17,027 bases of DNA from Campylobacter_A concisus_Y (lineage in GTDB: Bacteria > Campylobacterota > Campylobacteria > Campylobacterales > Campylobacteraceae): positions 1 through 17,027 of the forward strand of contig NZ_CABPTY010000006.1 in the NCBI RefSeq assembly GCF_902460415.1, given 5' to 3'. The notes under the pieces were generated by a model. It did not search any database, was not told the origin of the DNA, and saw only the letters and a program-made list of their open reading frames with translations. Positions 1 to 9,034 of this stretch are shown here, piece after piece (positions within the stretch are counted from its first letter, which is position 1; each line of letters begins with the position of its first letter). A program made the translations under genes and the position numbers.

Positions 1-966
1 GTTTTAAATAAAGTAAATTTTTTTAAATTAAATATAATTTTTAATATAGATGGTGTAGAAAGTGAAGATGCTTTGGTAGCGTTTGCCTTTAAAAATATAA
101 AAGATGATTTTAAAATAGTGCAATTTACTAAAGCTAAATGCAAGAAATTTTTTTTTCTAAACCATTATCATATTTATACTAGTAAGATTTCTGATAACCT
201 TAAAAAGGTTGGTGTTTATAGATTTTTAGCTGAAAGCGATTTGGCTAAAAATAGTGAATATTTTAAACATTACTTTCAATGGTATAAAAATAGTGTTTTG
301 CTATTGCCATATGTTTATAATAAAAGATTTATGTTACTTAATGATTTTAATATGCGAGAAAATTTATGTCTGGCAACAGGAAGTCTATTTTATTTTAAAA
401 GAACTGAAGATTTTATTGACTGTATAGATTTTTACAATACCGATACTCTCCATCCAATGAGAAAAGAAATTTATGAAAAGCAAGATGAACTCAAGGATGT
501 GATTTTTTCTAGGATATCTGACCTTACTAGTGAAATTCAACCAAAAGAGGTTTTCGGAGAAAGTATTATAAAAGATTTTTTTGCAAAAATTTACAACCTA
601 TTTTATGTAAAACAAAAAGAATATTATAAGTTTGATATGGTTAATGAATATAACAAATATAAAATGTTTATAGTACCAGAAGAGATTACTGGATTGCCAG
701 CTATAGGCTTTGTGGAAGGAATGGCATGCGGTGCAGCTTTTATCGGTTTAAGTAGTCCTATCTATAAGGATATGGGGCTTATAGAAAATTTTCATTACAT
801 ATCTTATGATGGTAGTTTAAAAGATTTGGTAAAAAAAATAAGATATTTTCAGTTACATAATGATGAGCTTCAAAGAATTGCTAAAAATGGTTATGAATTT
901 GTGATTAATAATTTTAATGGAGAAAAAATTGCACAGCAATTTTTAAATTATTTAAATAATGAATAA
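1..966 (+). CDS. Glycosyltransferase, GT4-like, 5' end outside the window
   Basis: The reading frame is open back to base 1 with no stop, so the gene begins upstream; a TTG at 73 is in frame but has no special claim to be the start. The visible 321 codons end in a typical GT-B C-terminal half: a segment reading TGLPAIGFVEGMACG (about residues 235-250 of the visible part), followed by a YDGS motif and a helical tail, resembles the nucleotide-sugar binding region of GT4 enzymes. The usual EX7E spacing is not exact here; the second Glu (VEG) is kept but the first is displaced, so this is a divergent member. It probably adds one sugar of a surface polysaccharide repeat in the cytoplasm. Its stop overlaps the next gene by 8 nt, implying translational coupling. 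A run of nine T lies at 148-156. Donor and linkage cannot be predicted. Confidence 0.75.
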   Translation, partial: VLNKVNFFKLNIIFNIDGVESEDALVAFAFKNIKDDFKIVQFTKAKCKKFFFLNHYHIYTSKISDNLKKVGVYRFLAESDLAKNSEYFKHYFQWYKNSVLLLPYVYNKRFMLLNDFNMRENLCLATGSLFYFKRTEDFIDCIDFYNTDTLHPMRKEIYEKQDELKDVIFSRISDLTSEIQPKEVFGESIIKDFFAKIYNLFYVKQKEYYKFDMVNEYNKYKMFIVPEEITGLPAIGFVEGMACGAAFIGLSSPIYKDMGLIENFHYISYDGSLKDLVKKIRYFQLHNDELQRIAKNGYEFVINNFNGEKIAQQFLNYLNNE

Positions 967-2023
967 AATAGCATTTATAATTTTCTCTTTAGCTTCTGGA
1001 GGAGCTGAGAGAGTCTTAACAATATTGGCGAATGAACTTATAAGAAAGTATAAAATATATATAATTACTTTTTCAAGTGATGATCCTTTTTATAGTCTAG
1101 ACAGCAGGATAGAACATATAAAATTAGGTATAGACAAAGAATCAAGAAACATATTTCAATCTATTAAGAATTCTTTGGCACGTTTGACCCTATTAAAAAG
1201 AACATTAAAAGACATCAATGCTAATACTAATATAAGTTTTATGACTCACACAAATATTTTAAGTATAGTTGCATCAAGACTAAATAGGCAACATATTATT
1301 ATTTCTGAGCGTATAGCATATGATTTTTATAATTCATTAAGTTTAAGTATTTTGCGAAGGATAATATATCCCTTTTGTGATACGCTGGTTTTGCAAACGT
1401 TATCTGATCAAAATAATTATAATTTTATAGCTAATAAAAGTATTGTTATTTATAACCCCATTAGTAGAATCTCAAGCATAAGAATGAATAAAAAGAATAT
1501 AATTTTAGGAGTAGGCAGTTTAGAAAAAAGAAAAGGATTTTATAATTTAATATTGGCTTTTGAAAAGTTAAAATTAAATGACTGGGAATTACATATTGTA
1601 GGTGATGGCTCGCAAAAAAATGAATTAGAAAATTTAATAAAAAAACTAAGATTAGATAATGTTAAATTGCTTGGCAGTAAAAAAGATATATTTAGTCAAT
1701 ATGCAGTAGCTTCTATTTTTGTACTATGTTCTGAAAGAGAAGGATTTCCAAATGTACTTTTAGAGGCAATGTCTTGTGGCTGCGCTGTTGTGAGCTTTAA
1801 TTGCAATTATGGACCTGGAGAAATTATAGAAAATAGAAAAAATGGAATTTTAGTAGAAGATCAAAATTTTGAAGAATTGGCCAATGAAATTAGGGCGTTA
1901 ACAATGGATAATGATATGAGAAAAAAAATAGCTAGTGAAGCCGTTAGGGTAAAAGAAAAATTTTCTTTAGAGAAAATAGTAAAACAATGGGATAGCGTAA
2001 TCCAAAAGGTTCTTGATGATTAA
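959..2023 (+). CDS. GT4-family glycosyltransferase
   Basis: A 354-residue GT-B enzyme. The N-terminal domain begins MNKIAFIIFSLASGGAER, where GGAER (14-18) is the glycine-rich loop common in GT4 enzymes. The C-terminal domain carries the EX7E motif (Glu261-Glu269, within EREGFPNVLLEAMSCG) that binds the nucleotide-sugar donor, followed by a YGPGEII segment. That last segment recalls N-acetylgalactosamine transferases of the PglH/PglJ sort, but donor specificity cannot be read from sequence. No transmembrane segment is evident, so it should work at the cytoplasmic face on lipid-linked glycan. The ATG at 959 overlaps the upstream stop by 8 nt (ATGAATAA) and has no Shine-Dalgarno sequence, so translation probably depends on coupling. 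Codon use is very AT-rich, like its neighbours. Confidence 0.9.
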   Translation: MNKIAFIIFSLASGGAERVLTILANELIRKYKIYIITFSSDDPFYSLDSRIEHIKLGIDKESRNIFQSIKNSLARLTLLKRTLKDINANTNISFMTHTNILSIVASRLNRQHIIISERIAYDFYNSLSLSILRRIIYPFCDTLVLQTLSDQNNYNFIANKSIVIYNPISRISSIRMNKKNIILGVGSLEKRKGFYNLILAFEKLKLNDWELHIVGDGSQKNELENLIKKLRLDNVKLLGSKKDIFSQYAVASIFVLCSEREGFPNVLLEAMSCGCAVVSFNCNYGPGEIIENRKNGILVEDQNFEELANEIRALTMDNDMRKKIASEAVRVKEKFSLEKIVKQWDSVIQKVLDD

Positions 2024-3119
2024 CCTTGTTTTAGCAATACGTTCATTAAATATCGGGGGCGCAGAAAGACAATTTATAGAGCTTTTAAAAAATATTGATA
2101 AAAGTAAATTTAAAGTATCTGTTTGTACTATGTATGGTGGTTGTCAAGAAGTAGATATTATGGGTATAGAAAATATAGAATATTATAACCTTAAAAAAAA
2201 AGGTCCATATGATATTCTAGGGTTTTATTTGACTTACAAAAAGCTTTTACACCGTATAAAACCAGATGTCGTTTATAGTTTTATGCCTGAGATGAATCTT
2301 TTTTCCCTATGGTGCAAGCCTAAAAAAACAAAAATTATTTGGGGTTTTCGTGCTTCAAATATAGATTTAGATAAATATAATAAAATTGCTAAGCTTGTTT
2401 TTTTATTACAAAAAATATTTTCAAATAAAGCAAACCTTATTATTGCGAATTCATATAGTTCTATAGAATTTCATAAAAGTGTTGGATATTTTATGGATAG
2501 ATCCGTTGTTATTCCAAACGGAATAGATGTCAATAAATTTACACCAAATAAAAAAGAAAATAATAATTTTAGAGAGAAGTACGGCATTGATCAAAGAGAC
2601 ATTGTTATAGGCATAGTTGCAAGACTAGATCCTATGAAAGGGTATATAGTGCTCTCAAAAGCTGCAAAAGAAATACTTGAAAAATATAAAAATATAGTAT
2701 TTTTTTCGGTAGGACGTGGCGATGAAAATATTAAAATAGAATGCCAAAAGGTGCTAGAATATAATAATAGGTTTATTTGGCTTGGACAGCAATATGATGT
2801 CGAAAGACTGTATGCCGGTTTTGATATCGTTGTTTCTTCTTCCAGTAGTGAAAGTTTTAGTAACTCAATAGCAGAAGCCATGAGCTCTGGGTGTATGGTT
2901 GTAGTTACTGATGTTGGTGATAGCAGAAGGATTGTGGGGGATATTGGAGTGGTTGTTGAGCCAAATAATATTGATGCGCTACTTTGTGGAATAGATAGGG
3001 CATTGCAAAGCAATTATAAATATATTGGTCGTATGTGTAGAGATCGAATACTAAATAATTTTTCTATAAAGAATATGATAGAAAGTACCCAAATGGAAAT
3101 AATAAAATGTGTGGAATAG
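2016..3119 (+). CDS. GT4-family glycosyltransferase
   Basis: A 367-residue GT-B glycosyltransferase. SLNIGGAERQF (10-20) is the N-terminal glycine loop, IPNGIDVNKF (166-175) marks the domain linker typical of GT4, and Glu279-Glu287 (ESFSNSIAE) is the EX7E donor-binding motif. An in-frame TTG lies at 2013, but the ATG at 2016 is preferred because AAAAGG at 2004-2009 is then 6 nt upstream and the protein starts directly with the expected first beta strand. The start overlaps the upstream stop by 8 nt (ATGATTAA), and the 3' end overlaps the following amidotransferase by 13 nt. It probably extends the same lipid-linked oligosaccharide as its neighbours; the sugar is unknown. A run of nine A lies at 2193-2201, a potential slippage site. 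Confidence 0.9.
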   Translation: MINLVLAIRSLNIGGAERQFIELLKNIDKSKFKVSVCTMYGGCQEVDIMGIENIEYYNLKKKGPYDILGFYLTYKKLLHRIKPDVVYSFMPEMNLFSLWCKPKKTKIIWGFRASNIDLDKYNKIAKLVFLLQKIFSNKANLIIANSYSSIEFHKSVGYFMDRSVVIPNGIDVNKFTPNKKENNNFREKYGIDQRDIVIGIVARLDPMKGYIVLSKAAKEILEKYKNIVFFSVGRGDENIKIECQKVLEYNNRFIWLGQQYDVERLYAGFDIVVSSSSSESFSNSIAEAMSSGCMVVVTDVGDSRRIVGDIGVVVEPNNIDALLCGIDRALQSNYKYIGRMCRDRILNNFSIKNMIESTQMEIIKCVE

Positions 3120-4972
3120 TTGGATTTAATAGTAAAAATAGTGCAAAAATAGATGCCATGTTAGATAGTATAAAACATAGGGGTCCTGATGGAGTTGGCA
3201 AATTTGAAAGCGATTTATTTTCTATGGGCCATGTTAGATTGTCGATATTAGATCTTAGCAAAAATGGTGATCAACCAATGTATTTTGAAAATATTGTTAT
3301 GGTCTATAATGGTGAGATTTATAATTTTAAGGAGATACGCAAAGAGCTTATAAACTATGGATATCATTTTGTATCAAACACCGATAGTGAGGTTGTTCTA
3401 AAAGCTTATCATAAATGGGGTATAAAAGCTATTAATAAATTTATAGGCATGTTTGCTATTGCATTTTATGATAAAAGTAACCAAATTCTAACAATAATAA
3501 GAGATAGAACTGGAATTAAACCATTATATTACTTTTTTAATGGTGATGATTTTATTTTTGCTAGTGAATTAAGACCGATAATGAAATTTCAAAATAATTT
3601 AGATATATCAAACGATGCACTAAGTGAGTTTTTTCGCTATGGATATATTTCATCAAACCTGTCTATTTTTAAGGACTGTTATAAATTACCAGCTGGATAT
3701 TTTGGAGTATTTGATTTAAATCAAAAAAGTTTTAAATTAGAACAGTATTGGTCTGTTTTACCTTTTTTTGACATGCCTAAGTTTGATGTGAGCGAAGAGA
3801 AGCTCATAGATAATTTAGAAGAAGTTCTTGTTAATGCTTTTACCTGCACAACTGTATCCGATGTTCCTATAGGTATTTTTTTGAGCGGTGGCATAGATAG
3901 TAGTATTGTAACTGCAATACTACAAAAGCATTGTGGTAATGTTAATACTTTTACTATAGGTTTTAATAATGAAAAATATAATGAAGCAGAATATGCGAAG
4001 AACATAGCTAGATTTTTGAAAACAAATCATCATGAGGAATATCTAGATATTTCACAGGCAAAATCTATATTAAAGAAATTCCCGGATATCTACGATGAAC
4101 CTTTTGCTGATAGTAGTGGAATACCAACTGTTTTGGTTAGCGAGTTTGCAAAAAAAAATGGTATAAAAGTAGTTTTAAGTGCCGATGGTGGTGATGAAAT
4201 ATTCTGTGGATATGAACGATATTGGAATATACATAAAATTGGAAAAGAAATGTTTAAGGTCCCAAAAATATTACGTAAATATATATCCCGTACTATGACT
4301 TTCTCAAAAGGATATGTTTTGCCATTATTGTCTCTTTCTGAAAATTTAAGGCATAAGTATTATCAGTTAAAAGAAATATTGAATTGTAATGAATGGTTAA
4401 ATTTCTATGAGCTTATGGTTCAAACTAATAAAAACTATGAAATAGAAGAGCTTTTTAAGAAACGAACATTTATTGAAAAAAGCATTATATCTTTAAATAG
4501 CTCAAATGAACATGCTATGCAAGATATGATGTTGTGGGATTTTAATAGATATATGCCAGATGATATACTAACAAAAGTTGATAGAGCTACGATGAGTGTA
4601 GGAATAGAGGGGCGAGAACCTATGCTCGATCATCGAATAATAGAATTTATGGCCAGGGTTCCATTTGAGTTAAAATATAAAAATAAAACAAGTAAATATA
4701 TTTTACGTAAGGTTTTAGAAAGATATGTACCAAGTGAAATGTTTAGTAGACCAAAGATGGGATTTGGGATACCTATGCTAGAGTGGTTTAGTGGCGATTT
4801 ATCGTATTTATTCGATGAGTTTTTAAGGAAAGATAGAATACAACATAATTTATTAAGTGAGTGTTGTATGGCTAATGAGCTTAAAAAATTAAAAAATGGC
4901 AAACAGCGAAACATAAATAAACTATGGTTTATTTTAGCATTTCAAATGTGGTATTTTAAATATATAAAATAA
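3107..4972 (+). CDS. asnB: Asparagine synthase-like (glutamine-hydrolysing) amidotransferase, copy 1
   Basis: A 621-residue class II amidotransferase. Cys2 after the initiator Met is the N-terminal nucleophile of the glutaminase (MCGIVGF). Arg44, the YNGE segment (67-70), Asp93-Glu95 and RDRTG (132-136) are glutaminase-pocket motifs. The synthetase domain has the ATP PP-loop SGGIDS at 260-265, then FTIGF, YDEPF and SADGGDE, and the late DDILTKVDRATM block. All key residues are present, so it should be active. Paralogues in O-antigen clusters (such as WbpS and WbtH) are linked to amidation of uronic-acid sugars, using glutamine-derived ammonia and ATP; that role fits a position between glycosyltransferases better than free asparagine synthesis. 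The product sugar is inference. It overlaps the upstream gene by 13 nt. By eye about half its residues match copy 2. A run of nine A lies at 4150-4158. Confidence 0.93.
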   Translation: MCGIVGFNSKNSAKIDAMLDSIKHRGPDGVGKFESDLFSMGHVRLSILDLSKNGDQPMYFENIVMVYNGEIYNFKEIRKELINYGYHFVSNTDSEVVLKAYHKWGIKAINKFIGMFAIAFYDKSNQILTIIRDRTGIKPLYYFFNGDDFIFASELRPIMKFQNNLDISNDALSEFFRYGYISSNLSIFKDCYKLPAGYFGVFDLNQKSFKLEQYWSVLPFFDMPKFDVSEEKLIDNLEEVLVNAFTCTTVSDVPIGIFLSGGIDSSIVTAILQKHCGNVNTFTIGFNNEKYNEAEYAKNIARFLKTNHHEEYLDISQAKSILKKFPDIYDEPFADSSGIPTVLVSEFAKKNGIKVVLSADGGDEIFCGYERYWNIHKIGKEMFKVPKILRKYISRTMTFSKGYVLPLLSLSENLRHKYYQLKEILNCNEWLNFYELMVQTNKNYEIEELFKKRTFIEKSIISLNSSNEHAMQDMMLWDFNRYMPDDILTKVDRATMSVGIEGREPMLDHRIIEFMARVPFELKYKNKTSKYILRKVLERYVPSEMFSRPKMGFGIPMLEWFSGDLSYLFDEFLRKDRIQHNLLSECCMANELKKLKNGKQRNINKLWFILAFQMWYFKYIK

Positions 4973-4978
4973 CTTATC

Positions 4979-6055
4979 ATGAAGAAAATAAATGTATTGC
5001 AACTCATAACCGGACTTGGTATCGGAGGTGCTGAAAAGGTAGTATATGATATTTCTATTAATATAGATAAAGATAAATTTAATAATTATGTCGTTTCACT
5101 ATCTAAACAAAATGATATGCTAAAAGAATTTATAGATTCTGGAACTAGTGTAATATCTTTAAATAAAAAAAAATCTTTGGTTGATTTGTTTTGCATGTTT
5201 ATAAGACTTGTAAAGTTTATTTATGAAAAAGATATTGATGTTATTCATGCCCATATGTCGCATTCAATCATTGTTGCTACTTTGCTAAAAATTACGAAAC
5301 CAAAAATTAAGATTATAACTACATCACATAGCTTAAAAATGGAATCATTGTGTCGTGAAATTTTTCTTTATATATTTAAATTTTTACGTTTTAAGGATAT
5401 TATTTTTTCTAAAAGAATGGTTAGATTTTTTTATATTAAAGACTATGAGATTTTACCAAATGGAATTGATGTTTCGCGTTATAGTATTGATAAAAAAAAG
5501 AATAACAGGTTTACATTTATATCAATTGGAAGACTTGAAGAGGTAAAAAATCATAAAGATATAATACGAATAGCTTATGAGATGAAAGATGGGTTTGATT
5601 TTGAGCTGCAAATAGTTGGTGATGGAACACTTAGATGCGAATTGCAAAAATTGATCGATGAATTAGAACTTAATGACAACGTAAAACTATTAGGATTTAG
5701 AAAAGATATTCCTTTGTTGCTAAATCAAGCACATTGCTTTCTACTGCCATCGTTATGGGAAGGTATGCCAATTGTACTTCTCGAGGCTGCTGCTAGCTGT
5801 TTGCCAATAATTTCAACCCCGGTAGGAGGAATAAAGGATTTTCTTGATGATACGAATGCAACACTTTCTTCTATTGCTAATTTTAAGCAGGAAATGATAA
5901 AAATGATAAATAACTATGATGCTTACTTGGTAAAAGCAAACAAACTTTATTTAAAAGTTAAAAATGAGTATTCAATTAAAGCAATAGTAGAGAGGCATGA
6001 GAGAATTTATTTGGAAGCTTTTCAAAAAACAGAAAGCATAACATGTGCGGGTTAG
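4979..6055 (+). CDS. GT4-family glycosyltransferase
   Basis: A 358-residue GT-B enzyme. GIGGAEKVV (14-22) forms the N-terminal loop, HAHMSH (90-95) is a common GT4 N-domain element, PNGIDVSRY lies around 160-168, and Glu261-Glu269 (EGMPIVLLE) is the EX7E donor site. It begins 6 nt after the copy 1 amidotransferase with no clear Shine-Dalgarno sequence, and its last 13 nt overlap the start of the copy 2 amidotransferase, repeating the glycosyltransferase-amidotransferase junction seen upstream. A cytoplasmic role in building the polysaccharide repeat is likely; donor and acceptor are unknown. A run of nine A lies at 5165-5173. Confidence 0.9.
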   Translation: MKKINVLQLITGLGIGGAEKVVYDISINIDKDKFNNYVVSLSKQNDMLKEFIDSGTSVISLNKKKSLVDLFCMFIRLVKFIYEKDIDVIHAHMSHSIIVATLLKITKPKIKIITTSHSLKMESLCREIFLYIFKFLRFKDIIFSKRMVRFFYIKDYEILPNGIDVSRYSIDKKKNNRFTFISIGRLEEVKNHKDIIRIAYEMKDGFDFELQIVGDGTLRCELQKLIDELELNDNVKLLGFRKDIPLLLNQAHCFLLPSLWEGMPIVLLEAAASCLPIISTPVGGIKDFLDDTNATLSSIANFKQEMIKMINNYDAYLVKANKLYLKVKNEYSIKAIVERHERIYLEAFQKTESITCAG

Positions 6056-7935
6056 TTGGTTTTATAGATAAAAATAAAAATGAGCAAATTTTAGTAGATA
6101 TGCTAGAGATACAGGCATATCGCGGTCCAGATGATAGAGGTATTTTTTTTGATGAAAAAAGTGGCGTTCACTTTGGCCACAACCGCCTATCTATAATGGA
6201 TCTAAGCTCAAATGGTCATCAGCCATTTGTGAGTGATTGTGGTGGGTATGTGATAGTTTTTAATGGAGAGGTTTATAACTTTAAAGCTATAAAGGAAGAG
6301 CTATTAGCCCTTGGCTATAAATTTGTATCAAATTCTGATACCGAGGTTATTTTATACTCTTATAAAGAGTGGGGTGATGAGTGTCTTGCTAAATTTATAG
6401 GAATGTTTGCATTTGCTATTTTGGATAAAAATAAAAATGAGCTATTCTTATGCCGTGATAGAGCTGGCGTAAAACCACTTTATTACTATTTTGATGGTAT
6501 AAATTTTATTTTTTCTTCTGAGATCAAATCTTTTCACAAGCATCCAAAATTTAAGAAAGAGCAAAATTTAGATACGCTAGCCTATTTTTTCCAGTTTGGC
6601 TATATTCCTGCACCTTATAGTATTTTTAAGGATTGTTTTAAACTTCCTGCTGGTTGTTATTTAAAATTTGATATTGTCAAAACGACATTTAAAATAACAA
6701 AATATTGGGATGTAGGATATTTTTATGCACAGCCAAAATTTAATAAAAACGAGAGTGAAATTTTAAACGAACTTGAAGGTATTTTAGATAGTGCAATAAA
6801 TTTACGTACTATTGCTGATGTACCAGTTGGTGTCTTTTTAAGTGGTGGATATGATAGCTCACTGGTGGCTGCTTTACTAAGCAAAACGCAGAAGATTAAT
6901 ACATTTACCATAGGTTTTGATGACGCTAGATTTAACGAGGCTGCCCACGCAAAGCAAGTGGCCACGCACTTTGGTACAAATCATCATGAGTATTATATAA
7001 ATGAAGCCGACATGCTTTCATATATCGACACTCTTTCTTTCTTTTATGATGAGCCTTTTGGGGATAGCTCTGCAGTAGCGACCATGGCAGTTTCAAAAAT
7101 GGCAAAACAAGATGTAACAGTTGCACTTAGCGCAGATGGTGGAGATGAACATTTTTGTGGATATAGCAAGTATTTCTTCTTACATAAATTTCAGGGTATT
7201 TTTTCTACTTCGCTAAAGAGAAATTTGATAAAAATTGGATTAAATTTAATAAATGAAAAAATAGCTGACATTGCAAATCAAGCCTTGCCAAATAATATCC
7301 GCCAGACAAATTTCAGAGATAAATTTCTAAAGTTAAAAAGAGCCATAAATAGTAAAAATTTAGACGAAATGTTTATAAATGCAAGTAGTTATGTGGATAG
7401 GTCGGACGTAACTAAATTTCTAAAAATAGGGCTAAAACAAGAGTATATGAATGTGTGGAAAAATGAGCTCAAGCTTGATTTTTTAGATCATATGATGATG
7501 TGTGATTATAAGCTTTTTATGTGTGATGATGTGCTTACAAAAGTTGATCGCGCTACAATGAGTGTTAGCTTAGAGGGACGTGAGCCGCTACTAGATTATC
7601 GTTTGATAGAGTATTTGGCACGCGTTCCAGTAAATATAAAATATAAGAATAATCAGCCAAAATATTTGCTAAGACAAATTCTGTACAAATATATCCCAAA
7701 AGATATAATAGACAAGCCAAAATCAGGCTTTCAGATCCCGCTTGCAAAGTGGTTAAGGGGTGATATAAGATGGCTCGTTGAAGAGAATTTGGACTCTAGG
7801 GCTTTAAATGATGAGATATTTGATGTAAAACAAATACAAAATTTAAAAGATAGATTTTATGCTGGAGAAGAGCTTCAAAGTCTTATTTGGTTTATGGTGG
7901 TTTATCAAATGTGGAAAAGGAGATGGCTTGAGTAA
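6043..7935 (+). CDS. asnB: Asparagine synthase-like (glutamine-hydrolysing) amidotransferase, copy 2
   Basis: A 630-residue paralogue of the amidotransferase at 3107-4972. It starts MCGLVGF, with the Cys2 glutaminase nucleophile, and has FNGE and CRDRAG glutaminase motifs. The synthetase domain carries the PP-loop SGGYDSS (267-273), YDEPF, SADGGDE and DDVLTKVDRATM. The PP-loop has Tyr where most members have Leu or Ile. The catalytic set looks complete. Like copy 1 it probably amidates a sugar carboxylate within the polysaccharide pathway; two copies suggest two different uronic-acid residues or substrates, though redundancy is possible. Codons here are visibly richer in G and C than in copy 1, so the two copies may have different histories rather than being a recent tandem duplication. 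It overlaps the gene before by 13 nt and the gene after by 8 nt. Confidence 0.93.
   Translation: MCGLVGFIDKNKNEQILVDMLEIQAYRGPDDRGIFFDEKSGVHFGHNRLSIMDLSSNGHQPFVSDCGGYVIVFNGEVYNFKAIKEELLALGYKFVSNSDTEVILYSYKEWGDECLAKFIGMFAFAILDKNKNELFLCRDRAGVKPLYYYFDGINFIFSSEIKSFHKHPKFKKEQNLDTLAYFFQFGYIPAPYSIFKDCFKLPAGCYLKFDIVKTTFKITKYWDVGYFYAQPKFNKNESEILNELEGILDSAINLRTIADVPVGVFLSGGYDSSLVAALLSKTQKINTFTIGFDDARFNEAAHAKQVATHFGTNHHEYYINEADMLSYIDTLSFFYDEPFGDSSAVATMAVSKMAKQDVTVALSADGGDEHFCGYSKYFFLHKFQGIFSTSLKRNLIKIGLNLINEKIADIANQALPNNIRQTNFRDKFLKLKRAINSKNLDEMFINASSYVDRSDVTKFLKIGLKQEYMNVWKNELKLDFLDHMMMCDYKLFMCDDVLTKVDRATMSVSLEGREPLLDYRLIEYLARVPVNIKYKNNQPKYLLRQILYKYIPKDIIDKPKSGFQIPLAKWLRGDIRWLVEENLDSRALNDEIFDVKQIQNLKDRFYAGEELQSLIWFMVVYQMWKRRWLE
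7917..7922 (+). promoter_or_regulatory. Ribosome-binding site selecting a TTG start
   Basis: AAGGAG lies 5 nt before TTG at 7928, inside the end of the upstream amidotransferase gene. It supports the TTG at 7928 over the more upstream in-frame ATG at 7859, which would give a 77-nt overlap and an N-terminal extension unlike GT4 proteins. Confidence 0.75.
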
Positions 7936-9034
7936 AAGCGTCTTTATGGTGACAAATAGCGCTTGGAGTGGGTACAACTTTAGACTGAGCCTTGCAAATC
8001 ACCTAAAGAAAAACGGCTTTAAAGTGTCGTTTGTTGTTCCATTTGATGAAAAATACTCGGCTTTATTAGAAGAAGAATTTGAAGTTTTTCATGTAAATTT
8101 TGATGCAAAAGGGATAAATCCGTTAGTTGATCTAAAAACTTTTTTTAGTTTGCTAGCCCTTTATAAAAAGGAGAAGCCAGCTTGTGTCTTAAATTTTACT
8201 ATTAAGCCAAATATTTATAGTTCACTTGCCTGTAAAATTTTGGGCATTTGTTGTATTAGCAATATCACGGGACTTGGGACGGTTTTTATAAAACAAAGTT
8301 TTGTCACAAGCATAGTTAAATTTCTTTATAAGATATCGCTAAATGCAAACAAGGTTGTATTCTTTCAAAATTTAGATGATCAAGATCTATTTAAAAATTT
8401 AGGCATTATTTCAAAAAGAAAATGCGACCTGCTGCCAGGAAGTGGTGTAGATATAAATAAATTTGCCCCAAGACAAGAGAACAAAAGCGACGAAAAATTT
8501 AAATTTTTATGTGTAGCAAGACTTATAAAAGATAAAGGCATTTTCGAATTAGTTGAGGCTGGTAAAATTTTAAGAAAAAAAAGAGATGATTTTAAGATAT
8601 TGCTACTTGGAGAAAAAAATGTTAAAAATAATACTGCCATTAGTGATGAAGAGTTAAATTCGTGGCTTAAAAACGACTTTTTGGTTTATCTTGGTATGAG
8701 CGATGATGTAAGTAAAATTGTAGCTAGTGCTGAGTGTGTTGTGCTGGCATCGTATAAAGAGGGAATGTCAAAAAGTTTATTAGAGGCCGCATCCATGGCA
8801 AAGCCATTAATAGCTACAAATGTTAGTGGCTGTAAAGAAATAGTAGATGATGGAGTAAACGGCTTTTTGTGTGAGCCAAAAAACTCTATAGATCTCGCTA
8901 AAAAAATGGAAAAAATTTTAAATCTTGATAAAAATATTCTTGAACAAATGGGTAAAAACGGCAGAGAAAAGATGATTTTATCTTTTGATGAGAATATTGT
9001 CCTAGAAAAATATACGAAAGCTATTATGGACTAA
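7928..9034 (+). CDS. GT4-family glycosyltransferase (PglA-like organisation)
   Basis: A 368-residue protein starting at TTG 7928, chosen because AAGGAG is 5 nt upstream, the overlap with the previous gene becomes 8 nt (TTGAGTAA) like two earlier junctions, and the protein then begins SKSVFMVTNSAWSGYNFR as expected for the first Rossmann strand. ITGLGTVF (113-120) is a conserved element in this GT4 subgroup, GSGVDINKF (171-179) is the linker, and Glu278-Glu286 (EGMSKSLLE) is the EX7E donor motif. Overall layout resembles Campylobacter PglA and other enzymes that add an early sugar to an undecaprenyl-linked acceptor; this is resemblance only. It is the last gene of the + strand operon and its stop is 4 nt from the stop of the convergent phosphoglycosyl transferase. 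Confidence 0.9.
   Translation: MSKSVFMVTNSAWSGYNFRLSLANHLKKNGFKVSFVVPFDEKYSALLEEEFEVFHVNFDAKGINPLVDLKTFFSLLALYKKEKPACVLNFTIKPNIYSSLACKILGICCISNITGLGTVFIKQSFVTSIVKFLYKISLNANKVVFFQNLDDQDLFKNLGIISKRKCDLLPGSGVDINKFAPRQENKSDEKFKFLCVARLIKDKGIFELVEAGKILRKKRDDFKILLLGEKNVKNNTAISDEELNSWLKNDFLVYLGMSDDVSKIVASAECVVLASYKEGMSKSLLEAASMAKPLIATNVSGCKEIVDDGVNGFLCEPKNSIDLAKKMEKILNLDKNILEQMGKNGREKMILSFDENIVLEKYTKAIMD

Noticed and set aside
2591..3261. Open frames on the - strand within the glycosyltransferase and first amidotransferase genes
   Set aside because: They lie opposite strong protein-family matches, have no family motifs of their own and no ribosome-binding sites; they are antisense shadows.
7859..7927. 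Longer N-terminus (ATG at 7859) for the last glycosyltransferase
   Set aside because: It would overlap the amidotransferase by 77 nt and add residues that fit no GT4 start, whereas TTG 7928 has AAGGAG at the right distance.
3107..7935. Amidotransferases as ordinary asparagine synthetases for amino-acid supply
   Set aside because: Not excluded biochemically, but two diverged copies interleaved and overlapping with glycosyltransferase genes make a glycan-modifying role more likely.
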